Positions 20,794 through 32,214 of a stretch of DNA of 64,000 nt are shown one piece after another. Below the pieces are notes generated by a model, which did no database searches, was not told the DNA's origin, and saw only the letters and a program-made list of their open reading frames with translations. Source of the DNA: Adiantum capillus-veneris (taxonomy: Eukaryota; Streptophyta; Polypodiopsida; Polypodiales; Pteridaceae). The stretch is taken from the NCBI GenBank assembly GCA_014529385.2, contig CM043949.1, positions 111,393,977-111,457,976 of the forward strand, in the 5' to 3' direction. Position 1 is the stretch's first letter; every line of letters starts with the position of its first letter. Position numbers and translations under genes: made by a program.

Positions 20794-22402
20794 TGTAACA
20801 TTTAATGGCCTAGTAACTTGTGTGTAGCGGAAAATAGCATAAACATAGTGAGCATTTCATTAAAATAGATTCCTAATGAGCATAGCAAGAGTGCTTGGAT
20901 GGAGAGAGCAACAAAAAGCATAACACCTAGTTAGATAGGCATGAACAATACTTCAAAAGAGAGAGAAATTAAGCTATCGACAAAGTTGAGGACCGGATTT
21001 ACATGGAGCCGGTCCCCCCTCCAAAAGGCTTTGTATTATAGGTTTCCCCCATCAAGGGAAACATTTTACAATACAATACTTTGTGTTCCTTCAATAAGCT
21101 GCTGCAATGAAGATGGAAGATTCAAGCACCATGCACACACTTTATAAAACACAACATCAATTCCCTCACGGTCTCAGACCCAAGACCTCACACACCTTCG
21201 AAGATGATGAGAGCTAGCGGGGTATGAGAGTAGATTGAGAGGAAGAAGGAGTAGTGTTACAAAAAAGAAGTATATCTCCTCACATAATCACTCATAATAT
21301 TTTAGCATAGCTTAGTAGTTAGCATGGTAGTGGAGATGAGCATGCATTGGAGCTTGGCTCTTGGTTGAATTTGCATCACAAAGCCAAGAGTTTTTGGTGT
21401 AGGCCTCCCTTCTCACAAGCTTGGAGTAGATGATGAGCTTCCCATTAAAGCTTGAGAAGGAGAGAGAGTCTTCTTTGCTTCACACATGAGATTGTGTGAG
21501 TGTGTGTGTGTGATAATGCCTTGCCAAATTCAGCCCCCTCTCTCTCTTGGTCGACCCCTCTTGCACTTTATTCATGTTGTCACCCCATTGGACCCTGCAA
21601 AGCTTTTAGCCAATGATAATTGAGAAGCATAAGTGATATCCTTTTGACATGTGTCCCCCTTTCCCCTTTTGTGAGAGCTTTAGGTATTTATTTTATTGCA
21701 ATTAAACTATCATTGGACCCCTTTGTCTTCTGGCCAATATTAATCAGGTAAGCCATTGGGCTGCCGAATGCTCATTGGATCCCTTGGGAGACTGTCCAAT
21801 AGTCTTCTAGAGAGCTTAATTCCTATTGGTTCTTTTATCAAGTGATTTAAAATGAATTAAACTAAATGTACTCTGGTCTAATTCTCATTGGTCCACCTCT
21901 ATGGCCATCCAATAGGATTTGAATGCACCTTGGGGGCAACAGGGCTAGGGAGATGACATGTGTCCCCTATTCTCTTTGTGTAAAGGGAGCTTGTGAGTGT
22001 GTGTGTGTGTGTGTTTTTTTTTTTCTCTCTCTCTCTCATCCCCTACTAAAAGGGCTCATCCCCTCCCATCTAGGTATTTGAAAACACTTTTAGGTCTTCC
22101 AAAGGAATCCAATTTTCCTAAGGTTTGACCATTGGACTTTTTATTGAATTTTGGAGCCTTAGCATTTTGGAAGTCTTAATGGGCTTAACCTTAGGGTCTT
22201 TGAAGCCCATTGATGCACCTTGCTCTTTTGTAGATGGCCCCCCCTTTGGATCCCTATTTTCCCTCCTTTGGATCCCTAATGTGGTCGGTCTGCCAGCTTA
22301 ACCAATATTCTAGCTTTTCCTCCCTTGGTACTTCCCTATATTAAATGATCAGTTTAACATGAGAAAATCATCTAGGAGAACTAGATATTAGTTATTATGA
22401 CA
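20794..22402 (-). repeat. 5' LTR of chromovirus, copy A region
   Basis: Plus reading TGTAACATTTAATGG...TTATTATGACA, so the minus strand begins TGTCA and ends TTACA. About 1.6 kb. Contains a GT run near 21993-22013 and the CCAAT cluster. Confidence 0.93.
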
Positions 22403-22407
22403 GGCCA
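22403..22407. other. Target-site duplication GGCCA of the chromovirus
   Basis: GGCCA directly after the LTR. The partner is visible at 58442-58446 in copy B; copy A lost the left one. Confidence 0.75.
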
Positions 22408-23120
22408 TGGATGAGTTTCAGGTGAACTTGTCTACCTAAGGGTGGCCACACATGGGCGCATGGGGGAGTTTAACTTGGAATTATCTACACAAGGGTGGCT
22501 CCACACACGGGTGTCTTCCATGAGAAAGGGTAACCCTTTTGAGCTATAAAAGGGGGCCTCTTCTACACAAAAGCGTATTGTAATTGTGGATTGTGTAGCT
22601 AGTGAAGCAGGTATGTGCGAGGAGGTGAGATTGAAGCAAGCCAAGAGTTCCATTAAGGGTATAATCCCTTTGTAACCTACTTCTAGTTAAATAAATATAC
22701 TCACTACCTACATAGTGTAAAGACACTCTAAAGAGAAGAAAACATTGAAGAGAAAATAAAAGAGAAGAGAAACACAAATGTACCAATGTGCACTCAACCA
22801 CCTCTTTTTATGGAATCAAAAATTCTTATGACTTTCCACCTTCATGTGTCTTTTCATTTCCTAAACTCACCCTTCAATTATGCATTTAAGATGTTTTGAA
22901 AGGATTTCAATTTTTTTGAGATTGGGGGGCCCTAATAGTTTGAAGTGCAAAGCCATTGAGTCGCTGATTTTTTGTGGACATAGCCCACATTGGGTGAACC
23001 ACATATATCATGCATGCTCTCTCTCTCTCTACTCTATTATCTCTCTTGTGTGGAAAAATTATCTCTCTCTATGAAGTAAACCATTCTAAACTGTACTTAG
23101 CTACACCTTTATTCCTAACA
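22408..23120 (+). repeat. LTR-like segment with TATA box, 5' end of an orphan-ORF element
   Basis: TATAAAAG at 22545-22552, a CTTTGTAACC/AAATAAA polyadenylation-like area near 22672-22695, and an end at CCTAACA followed by CTTGTATTAGAGCAAGG, which resembles the copia-style primer site TTGGTATCAGAGCAAGG. Its left boundary is obscured by the chromovirus insertion. It does not match the putative LTR at 33200, which is unexpected for one element. Confidence 0.5.
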
Positions 23121-23322
23121 ACTTGTATTAGAGCAAGGTTTGGTCATATTTAAAATATCATAAGGAAAGTATTTCTTAAATTGAGTGCAATCTTAAATTG
23201 ATCCCTATACACTACTAGAGGAGACACTCAAGCTAGCTAAGGCCTAGGTTGATGAGACCACTCTAGAAAAGGAAGGAGTGGCAATATACTAGGGCACTTT
23301 CAGAGACCCACAAGGCAACATA

Positions 23323-23943
23323 GTGGATATCCCAATGAATCCATGGGAGATGTTTGAATTTGCAAACCGGGAAGAAACCCTCAACCAGATAGAAAGAGCA
23401 AACCTCCATAACTTCTTCACAGCACCACCAGAAGGTGTGGATGTTCAGAGAGTCTATGAGCTAGTCAGCTCAATTCAAAAAGACGGCAAGGTAGTGATCA
23501 CGGCCTTGGATAGCTAGAAGATAGAAACTTTGATCACCCCTCAAACCATAGCAGATGCACTTGGGCTCCACAATAAGGGAAGCTCAGTTTGGGAAAGGAG
23601 AGACGAAGTAAATGTCTACACCCAAAAGAAGCCTAATCAAACATTTGAAGGCCTGGTGGACCCGAGAGCTGCAAAGATATGCAAGCTCTACAACCAATAC
23701 TTTCATGTTTGCTACAAGAGGCCCCAAAAATACACCACTCCTCCTCATATAGAGGCGACAACCTTAACCTGGACATTGAAAAGCATCATGCCCAAAGAAG
23801 TGAACTACGCCCAATACCTTCATGAACAAGTGGTTGGAATGGGCATGGAACAGCCTAAATACATTGGAGGAGGGCAAACCTTGACAAAGATTGCATATGA
23901 AGCCATCAGTGCTAGAGGACAGTGGCTAGAGCCACCAACATAG
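23323..23943 (+). pseudogene. Orphan ORF region 1, unknown protein
   Basis: Two neighbouring frames (23323-23517 and 23530-23943). The first has PWEMFEFANREETLNQIERA. The second has ITPQTIADALGLHNKGSSVW and KPNQTFEGLVDPRAAKICKL. The IADALGL-type wording and the size recall plant transposon-carried proteins of unknown function, but I cannot assign a family. Fossil of an LTR-type element. Confidence 0.45.
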
Positions 23944-24333
23944 AACAAGTGGTTCAAGCTAAAGCTAGATACAAAAGATGAGCCAATAAGTGCAGTGGCT
24001 CCACCAGTCACCACAAGGCTAAGAAGAAGGTCAGAAACAGTGCCTAAGGAAGAGCTTGTGGAACCACCAAAAAAGAAAGGAAAAGTAGCAATGGCCATGG
24101 AAACAAAATCCAAGGAAACACACAACCAAAAAGTCACTTGGATCGAGAGGGTGATAGAGCAATTCAGAGCGTAAAGAGATCTCAAGGGGGATTTTGAAGA
24201 GTACTGGGTGCCAGACCCAACAAAAGTTGGAGGAATCTCCTCTAGACCTCTAGAGGACCAGTTTGATCACTACATTCGAGCGTATGAGGAGATGAAAAAG
24301 GTGCTGGAACAATGAAACTTAGAACCTTTCACT

Positions 24334-24714
24334 ATGGAGGAAGTTCAAGACATCAAGAAGAAGCTGAAGGAAATGCCAGAACCTCTAGTGAAGAAGGAAC
24401 AGGAGGACAATCGGACGAAAGCTGAAACACCACCACCTTCACCATTAGGCTCTTCCACCCCTCCTCCAAGTCCAAAACCCTATACACCCAAACCACAATC
24501 CCCACCAAGAGCAACAAAAGAGGCCACACTTGCACATGGGGATAAGGAGAAAGACGAAAGAAACACATATGAAGACCTCATTCAAGTCGGGTACACAATG
24601 GCACATGCTTCGATAGTCATTTATGAAACTCCTATTTCTCCATGGGTTGCAAAAGAGGAACATGAGAGACAAGAGTTCTCTATGGGCCAGTATAGGGTTG
24701 ATAAATCTAAATAA
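24334..24714 (+). pseudogene. Orphan ORF region 2, proline-rich
   Basis: 126 residues. The middle third is proline/serine-rich (PPPSPLGSSTPPPSPKPYTP), flanked by charged helical sequence rich in Lys and Glu. No catalytic motif. Probably a linker part of the same element protein. Confidence 0.4.
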
Positions 24715-25066
24715 CCAAAGGCAGATCAAGAATTACAAAGAGTAGCTCTAGAAAGATACTCCCCACAACCTGCCTAGAGTGCGAGGGTTGTTTCACACCC
24801 CTCAAGTGCCTATATACATACCATTAGCCAACCCATGGAGAGTACCACCAGTAGGAGTAATGATCATTACGAGACATTAGGTTCCATTCGTTGGCCCTAT
24901 CAATAGGCCAACAACTAGAAATGGTAGCAGCAAATGAAGATGACATAAGAGCCGCGCCTATCAGATCCTAGACAGAGAGAACGTGGTCTCTTACCATTGC
25001 TAAAGAGATAGTATGCTGTGTACCAGGGATGATAATATGCAAATGGAACATGACAACATTTAGAGC

Positions 25067-25453
25067 TTGGTACAAGATACCCACCTAAAAGCTAAAGAAG
25101 CAGAAAAGGAGCTCAAAACTCTCACTACAACACTAAGGGAGATTGAGAGCAAACAAGACACCTTCACACTAGAGATGGTAGAGGTTTCAAGAGCAGTGAA
25201 GGCTCTCCAAGAGGAAAAAGAGAAGGTAGAATATGAGCTAGAGGTAGCAAAAGATGAAGTGCTGGAGTTGAAAGAAAAATTAAAGCTTCAGGATTTGACA
25301 ATCAAAAGATTAAGGGCAACACCAAGGGCAGTGAGGGTAGGCGCAAGAGCAGATACTCAAGTTATACAATCATTGGAAGCACAAATCCCAACTTGCAAAA
25401 ATAATTACAGCTGGAACAAAGACAGCAAATGCATATGGCAGAAGGGTCTCTAG
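25067..25453 (+). pseudogene. Orphan ORF region 3, coiled coil
   Basis: 128 residues, almost entirely heptad-like charged helix from residue 8 to ~90 (KEAEKELKTLTTTLREIESK and ALQEEKEKVEYELEVAKDEV). Predicted coiled coil by eye. Coiled coils with a proline-rich neighbour suggest a structural, gag-like protein, but no capsid or zinc-knuckle motif is visible. Confidence 0.45.
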
Positions 25454-25625
25454 CCATGGAAGAAAGAGTGATAGCCAAACACAAAGCTCTTTAGAAATAA
25501 TATGAAGAACTCCAAAAGAATCTGGAAACACTGCAAGAGACGATGATTGACATGGCAGACAAAGCCTACTAACCAAGATACACTGGCCCAACAATAGATC
25601 ACAAATTTACAAAGAGAGATAGCAA

Positions 25626-26089
25626 AATTAAGGACACAAGAATCAGAACCAGGGCCCAATGGAGTAGGGACAAACGCCAGAGATGAGCCAATGGAAATTC
25701 TTGAGGGTGTCGAAGATGTGCAACACCAAGAAGAACAATTGGAGACAGAGGTAGAAGAAACACAATTATTGACCGCGGAGGAGGAGACACGCCTCCAACT
25801 TTTGATAGAAAAGGCCACAATAGAGGACCACAAGGCAGCCTTGGAATGGGAATCAAGAATTAAGGACACAAGAATCAGAACCAGGGCCCAATGGAGTAGG
25901 GACAAACGCCAGAGATGAGCCAATGGAAATTCCTGAGGGTGTCGAAGATGTGCAACACCAAGAAGAACAATTGGAGACAGAGGTAGAAGAAACACAATTA
26001 TTGACCGCGGAGGAGGAGACACGCCTCCAACTTTTGATAGAAAAGGCCACAATAGAGGACCACAAGGCAGCCTTGGAATGGAAATCAAG
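25626..26089 (+). repeat. 232-bp tandem duplication in the orphan ORF
   Basis: AATTAAGGACACAAGAATCA...GGAATGG is repeated at an offset of 232 bases (compare ATGGAAATT at 25691 and 25923), with only a few differences. Each unit encodes VEETQLLTAEEETRLQLLIE. Recent local duplication. Confidence 0.9.
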
Positions 26090-26187
26090 AATGCTCCATT
26101 CTGTAGGAGTCCAAAGGTTGGCTGCATATGTGCTTAGGGAGGAATGGATGCAACCCATGATCCCCATATCCTCTCCTGAAGTATGAA

Positions 26188-26586
26188 GTGATAATAACAA
26201 AGAAGAGAGTCAAAGCAGAAGCTATGGAGCCAATATATGAAAGAGACGTCAAGAATACAGAGGATGCAGCAAAAATAGTGGACTCTCAACCAAGATGGAG
26301 GAAAGCCTGGCTCATAAAATACCCAGGATTTTTGAAATACTTGGTGGAGCCCCCAAAAATCATTCAGGATGACCTCTTATTCTGCCCCCTCCCTCGTGTC
26401 CTCACTTGGGTAAATATTTTTAGGATCCTAAAGAAACATCCAAACTGGCTTAACTACCCCTCTATGCCACCACCCAAGGAAGGAGAGAGAAAAAGTGTCT
26501 CTTATATGGTGAAAACCCTGAAGGGCACCATTAAGATCTTCACTGGACCTCCAAACTTGACGTGTGTAATGATCAAAATTTTATAA
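26188..26586 (+). pseudogene. Orphan ORF region 4, unknown
   Basis: 132 residues with basic and hydrophobic stretches (RWRKAWLIKYPGFLKYLVEP, LPRVLTWVNIFRILKKHPNW). No domain recognised. Ends shortly before the LTR of the inserted element at 26670. Confidence 0.4.
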
Positions 26587-27493
26587 AACCTTGTTGGCTA
26601 GCATTGAAATGTTCACACCTTCCAAAGCAACGAGCTCAACACTCCTATCAACGAGCGACACTCTCACAGTGTTGTGCTGTGACACGTACATAGTGGGAAC
26701 GCATCCTACAAGAGTTATCTTGTAAAGTTTTAGATACATAATTATCTTTCCTATAATGTACACATGCATATTTAAGTATAATAATAAGCCTTCTATCTCA
26801 TCCTATTATTTTTTTCAAGGGTAACCTATTCTTACTTTACCATCAAAAAATACTATGGGAAAAGCATCAATAGCTCCGCCTCTTTAACTTGGGGCAAAAA
26901 GCATTGATTCTTTATTTCTACTATCTCATTATCATCTCACACCCTAGCTAGATCCTGTATCTAGGGTAAACTCCAATATATATATATTCTATGTATTTTT
27001 CATATTTTTCTCATATTTCTTTTTAAATAGCTACTAGGAGGGAATCAAATCCTAGTGGGACACTTGGTGGCATGATTTCAAAGATACACTTATTTTAATG
27101 CATTATTGCAAGCATGATTACCAAACTTTGTCAAAGAGCAATTTCATGCTTTCATATGGCATGAGGTGTCCTTTGGAATCAAATGAAAGTCTAAGCTAAG
27201 GGGACCACAGGAAGACTTTTGTTGCCAGAAATGGACCCTATTTTGATGAATTGTTTACACAAGGTTCCAATCCGAATTCGAAAATGATTTTAAAATAAAA
27301 CTCGTAGCCAATGAGCTGAAGTTTTTGCCCATATTTTTACTTTTTTATTTGGAGCCACGGTTGAGGAGATATGATGAAAATACTGGACCCCAGTCTACCC
27401 ACATCATGCACGGACAACTCATTTCCAACTTTTCCAATTCCTGTTCACACTGGCTCCTCTCTTCTTGTGTAAACCCTTGGGGGTTCCCTTCAC

Positions 27494-27501
27494 CTATAAA
27501 A
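27494..27501 (+). promoter_or_regulatory. TATA box of young element LTR
   Basis: CACCTATAAAAGGGGACC, identical in the 3' LTR near 31830. A good plant TATA element. Confidence 0.7.
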
Positions 27502-27837
27502 GGGGACCTTTTCTTCCTTGAAAAGGAAACGAAGCATTCAAGCCATTGATGAGAGGAATTCTTGAGGGAGTGAGTAGTAATGCTTAATTGTACTTAGCCA
27601 TTAACATAAGCCCAAGCCTACACTTTCTCCTAGAGGAAGACTAGCCATTCTTGTATGCTATCCTTGGAAGATCAACTCTAATCAAAGAAGTTCTTGCACT
27701 TGGAGTATCAATCAAAGTGGAGTTCTCCCCTCTTCTTCTCTCTCCATCAATAATGGTGCCAAAGGGTTTGTCAAGTAAGATGTGTTCTACATTGATGTTT
27801 TCTTGATTTCTTGTTGTTTTCTTTTTTATCTCTAATC

Positions 27838-27943
<106 letters not shown>

Positions 27944-28618
27944 AATATCATCTCCTTAACCAAATCTATCTCTCTCACTCTTAGTAATTCATCCTCTCTA
28001 CAAATTTTAGGTTCTCCTTGCTACAGGTACATCTCTCCCCGCAGTATCCTTATTGCCTACGGACAAGAATAGGGCTTTGGAGGGAAACTCTCTTCTCTTC
28101 TCTTCCCTTCTCTTCTCTCATACTATCCTAGATGAATAACCCACATGATGATAATTTCTATCGCTTTCACTCTGTACGATCTATTAGAATTAACGTATGG
28201 ACTAGCCGTAAAATACACTTTCAACAATGTATAGTGTTTCTCTTTGGCCCAGAAAGGCTCAATGAAATACTTCTATCACCGGATCCCATTATACTACCTC
28301 TCATAGACTATAATTTTTATTTTGACGTAAGCGTAGTTATCTTGCTATGAACCAAGAGGATTTGTATACACAATTAATTATGACCATAGCCTTGATGTTT
28401 TCATCTTTGTGTTGTTTTGACACTCTCTTTTGTGTTCTTTCTTTGTGTGTGTGAGTGCAAGAGTGGGGCTTCTTTGATTGCACTTCCTTCCAAACCCTAG
28501 TCTTCATGGCATCTATGGTTTAACTCCTTCATATAGTTTTCTTTTTAGTTCTCTCACAAACTCTCACAGCCATAAGCCCGGTGCTTTCCCGGCAAGACCG
28601 CAAATTTCTCAACATATT

Positions 28619-28640
28619 TTTGGTGAACCCGACGTGAGCA
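28619..28640 (+). other. Primer-binding site candidate of young element
   Basis: TTGGTGAACCCGACGTGAGC a few bases after the LTR end. The TGG start and position fit a tRNA primer site. It is not the initiator-Met type used by the other elements here; which tRNA it fits I cannot state. Confidence 0.6.
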
Positions 28641-28695
28641 AGCCAGGGTGAGAGTACATAAAGATGTCTAGTAAAGTGGAGCACTATATGCTGAA

Positions 28696-29283
28696 ATGAA
28701 AGAGCTTGCAGACAGATGCAAATGGCTTGAAGAAGAAGACCGGATTCAAAAAGCGATTGAAAGCGCTATGCAATCCGTATATAATGAGCTTAATATATTC
28801 AAAGGCTATGATCCAGAAGGATATCTTGAGTGCTATGTGACAGAGATGAGGCTTCAAGCAATTCCAGAAGCTTGGATGATTGCAGCATTTGTTGAACTTG
28901 TGAGTGATGATTTCAAGCACCAAGTTCAAGACTATGCAAGTGTATATGCAAGCAGCTGGGGTGAGTTTTCTACAACTATAACACAGGTATGCTTGGAACA
29001 TCAAGACCAAGAGATGGAGCAGAGTGAAAGTGGATGTGACCAGCTAGAGTTGGTGTCTCCTGTAAGCCATGCAAGTGTCAACACATCCATACAGGCTAAT
29101 TTAGAAGCAGTAATAGATGCATATCTTTTGCAAGATGCAAATTTATTATATGCAGATGAAGCAGACATAGTGGAAGCTATTTATGCACGTTTGGGTCTTG
29201 TAACCTTCGTATCTCAAGATAATGACTCTCATGATGCTATCCAAGTGCCTGAAACAGCTCAAAGCGACTTAGAGGATGATTGA
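28696..29283 (+). CDS. Gag-like ORF of young element, 195 residues
   Basis: Open frame starting MKELADRCKWLEEEDRIQKA. Residues ~36-100 (FKGYDPEGYLECYVTEMRLQ, then VELVSDDFKHQVQDYA and WGEFSTTITQVCLE) follow the pattern of retrotransposon capsid helices: F-G-YL-Y near the start, W-F-L near the end. No zinc knuckle follows. The C-terminal half is acidic. The next frame starts within its last codons. Assignment as gag-like is by pattern only. Confidence 0.55.
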   Translation: MKELADRCKWLEEEDRIQKAIESAMQSVYNELNIFKGYDPEGYLECYVTEMRLQAIPEAWMIAAFVELVSDDFKHQVQDYASVYASSWGEFSTTITQVCLEHQDQEMEQSESGCDQLELVSPVSHASVNTSIQANLEAVIDAYLLQDANLLYADEADIVEAIYARLGLVTFVSQDNDSHDAIQVPETAQSDLEDD

Positions 29284-31030
29284 AAACTCATCGGCTATGA
29301 TAGATGATTTGGACGCTCCTTTTGATTCGTTTGAAGATGCACATGAGTGTATATACAAGGATGAGGATGCTATGGTTTTGATAGAGGATGTGAAGGGAAA
29401 ACAGGTGAAAGACGGCTATATTAGTGATGTGCTACAATCTAATTTTGAGCAGATCCAGGAACGTTTACCGAGTTTTGAAGAGCCGGATGCCTATGCTGAA
29501 GACATATACCAGGATGACGAAGTCATTATCAATGCTTTCCTATGCAATTTTAATGCATGTGGTACTACCCAAATGGATATGCCTAGTTGCAAAGGTGCTA
29601 ATTTAGAGGGGGTGACTGAAAATCTCTTCCTTTGTGAGTATAGCTCTGCTAGTAGCATTGCGGATTGTGAAGTACCTCAACTAGACGAGGTGGAAGAAGA
29701 GGAGTGCATTGATAGAGTAATATGTATGTCTTGTATATATGGGGTAGCAGATGTGATGCAGATGACTCATGAAATTGTGCCTTATTTAGAGCCAGATGCA
29801 GCAAGCTTTCACAATTCCATGGTAGAGGAAGGAATGACAGATGCAGATTCTCTGCATGAGGATTGGGGTTCTGCAGATGAAGCTATGAATCTTCAAGATT
29901 CACAAATCAAAGATAGAAAAATGTTTGGTTATGCTATACAGGTTGAAGTGACATCAAAAGATAGAGTAGAAGAGAAAGAAACCTCTTCGGATATGGTCTG
30001 TGATTGGGGTGATATTTCTTATCTGTGTGAAGATGCAAATAAAGATGCTTGCCATAAAGTGCCTACTAAACAGGGTTCTAAGAAATTCGGTTGCCTACAG
30101 GTATGCAAACAATATCTGAGGCATAAAAGGGATTTAGGTCTTGTGTCACAGGGTATAAATTGCAAGAAGGTTTGTGAGCATCTATCTTGTATGGATAGGA
30201 AAAGTATACATGGTGATGCCTTGAAGCAAGAAGAGGATGCTAGCTCTATGCTGACACCAGAGTCATGTAATGAAGAAAGGTTCTCCCTAGATGAGTGGAG
30301 ACATGATTCAGTTGAAGATAATTTAGCGATAAGTCAAAAAGGAAGAAGGGGTGAAGATATTGTGTCAGAGACTAACTCCAAGGAGGTTTTTGAGCAGTCG
30401 GTTACAAGTGACCGGGAGCATACCTACCAGGATGATTTGGAAAGGGAATTAGACACCATATTTGAGAGGTATGCAAAGTTTTATGATGTAAAGCTGGAGA
30501 GGTATTTGGTAAAAAGTGAAAGAATTGATGAGATGTTTACCATGCATATTTCTGAGGTTTCTCTTGAAGTTGAAAAAGGATATCTAGAGGATTCTTTTGA
30601 GAATGAAGATGCAGATTCAGACTTCTATGCGAAAGAGGTACATATGGATTTAGAGGTTGGTGAGAAGGTTGAAGTGCAGTTTCAAAAAATTTTCAAGTAT
30701 ATAACAGGAGGCCTGGAAGTGTTTTTTGAAGAGGAGGATGAGGAACTTATGTCTCTTCTTCATGAACATTTTGCGCATAATGGAGATTTATTACAAATGT
30801 TTTGGAGACAGATGTATATAACAATTCCTTCTAATCCGAGAGGAATTAAAAGATGCGGAGAATCTCAATGCTTAGTACAATACAAGTTTCTAAGTTACCC
30901 ATATGATCCTGGAGGAGGTCATGGGACGACAGGGGATACAATTGCTTTCACAAGTTACCATGAGGTTGGCACATGCCGAAGGATGTGCAGGTTTAGAGGA
31001 GGTGGATGTCGTGCTATGACACGTACATAG
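29276..31030 (+). CDS. 584-residue acidic ORF of unknown function
   Basis: A long open frame whose first codons overlap the end of the gag-like ORF (ATGATTGA). Very rich in Asp and Glu throughout (DEVEEEECIDRVICMS, FEEEDEELMSLLHEHF), with scattered Cys and Met. Around residues 390-450 there is a helical stretch (ELDTIFERYAKFYDVKLERY). No protease, RT, zinc finger or transmembrane segment visible. The last ~8 codons run into the 3' LTR across the polypurine tract. Codon-level openness over 1.75 kb in a young element suggests recent function. Could be a structural extension of gag, an accessory protein or a captured host sequence. Confidence 0.6.
   Translation: MIENSSAMIDDLDAPFDSFEDAHECIYKDEDAMVLIEDVKGKQVKDGYISDVLQSNFEQIQERLPSFEEPDAYAEDIYQDDEVIINAFLCNFNACGTTQMDMPSCKGANLEGVTENLFLCEYSSASSIADCEVPQLDEVEEEECIDRVICMSCIYGVADVMQMTHEIVPYLEPDAASFHNSMVEEGMTDADSLHEDWGSADEAMNLQDSQIKDRKMFGYAIQVEVTSKDRVEEKETSSDMVCDWGDISYLCEDANKDACHKVPTKQGSKKFGCLQVCKQYLRHKRDLGLVSQGINCKKVCEHLSCMDRKSIHGDALKQEEDASSMLTPESCNEERFSLDEWRHDSVEDNLAISQKGRRGEDIVSETNSKEVFEQSVTSDREHTYQDDLERELDTIFERYAKFYDVKLERYLVKSERIDEMFTMHISEVSLEVEKGYLEDSFENEDADSDFYAKEVHMDLEVGEKVEVQFQKIFKYITGGLEVFFEEEDEELMSLLHEHFAHNGDLLQMFWRQMYITIPSNPRGIKRCGESQCLVQYKFLSYPYDPGGGHGTTGDTIAFTSYHEVGTCRRMCRFRGGGCRAMTRT
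30991..31006 (+). other. Polypurine tract of young element
   Basis: TTTAGAGGAGGTGGA directly before the 3' LTR start TGTCGTG. The purine run primes plus-strand DNA synthesis in LTR elements. Confidence 0.8.
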
Positions 31031-32174
31031 TGGGAACGCATCCTACAAGAGTTATCTTGTAAATTTTTAGATACATAATTATCTTTCCTATAATGTACAC
31101 ATGCATATTTAAGTATAATAATAAGCCTTCTATCTCATCCTATTATTTTTCTCAAGGGTAACCTATTCTTACTTTACCATCAGAAAATACTATGGGAAAA
31201 GCATCAATAGCTCCGCCTCTTTAACTTGGGGCAAAAAGCATTGATTCTTTATTTCTACTATCTCATTATCATCTCACACCCTAGCTAGATCCTGTATCTA
31301 GGGTAAACTCCAATATATATATATTCTATGTATTTTTCATATTTTTCTCATATTTCTTTTTAAATAGCTACTAGGAGTGAATCAAATCCTAGTGGGACAC
31401 TTGGTGGCATGATTTCAAAGATACACTTATTTTAATGCATTATTGCAAGCATGATTACAAAACTTTGTCAAAGAGCAATGTCATGCTTTCATATGGCATG
31501 AGGTGTCCTTTGGAATCAAATGAAAGTCTAAGCTAAGGGGACCACAGGAAGACTTTTGCTGCCAGAAATGGACCCTATTTTGATGAATTGTTTACACAAG
31601 GTTCCAATCCGAATTCGAAAATGATTTTAAAATAAAACTCGTAGCCAATGAGCTGAAGTTTTTGCCCATATTTTTACTTTTTTATTTGGAGCCACGGTTG
31701 AGGAGATATGATCAAAATACTGGACCCCAGTCTACCCACATCATGCAGGGACAACTCATTTCCAACTTTTCCAATTCCTGTTCACACTGGCTCCTCTCTT
31801 CTTGTGTAAACCCTTGGGGGTTCCCTTCACCTATAAAAGGGGACCTTTTCTTCCTTGAAAAGGAAACGAAGCATTCAAGCCATTGATGAGAGGAATTCTT
31901 GAGGGAGTGAGTAGTAATGCTTAATTGTACTTAGCCATTAACATAAGCCCAAGCCTACACTTTCTCCTAGAGGAAGACTAGCCATTCTTGTATGCTATCC
32001 TTGGAAGATCAACTCTAATCAAAGAAGGTCTTGCACTTGGAGTATCAATCAAAGTGGAGTTCTCCCCTCTTCTTCTCTCTCCATCAATAATGGTGCCAAA
32101 AGGTTTGTCAAGTAAGATGTGTTCTACATTGATGTTTTCTTGATTTCTTGTTATTTTCTTTTTGATCTCTAATC

Positions 32175-32214
<40 letters not shown>

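Larger units (their letters stand above)
13522..22402 (-). mobile_element. Ty3/gypsy chromovirus-type element, minus strand (copy A)
   Basis: Minus-strand order: 5' LTR 22402-20794, primer-binding site 20793-20775, gag (about 20430-19000), zinc knuckle and aspartic protease (19397-18354), RT (18260-17715), RNase H and integrase zinc finger (17561-16681), integrase (16660-15700), chromodomain-like tail (15560-15310), 3' LTR 15005-13522. This pol order with integrase last is the gypsy order. It looks near full-length but is broken in many places. The two LTRs are visibly more diverged than those of the element at 26670-32902, so it is older. TSD GGCCA is seen at the right end and at the left end of copy B. 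Confidence 0.92.

Noticed and set aside
25450-26127. 225-residue minus-strand ORF
   Set aside because: Antisense of the duplicated acidic ORF; its repeats mirror the 232-bp duplication and the element's coding strand is plus.
27325-27549. 74-residue ORF conserved at 27325 and 31662
   Set aside because: Conserved only because both lie in near-identical LTRs; it spans the TATA box region and has no domain.
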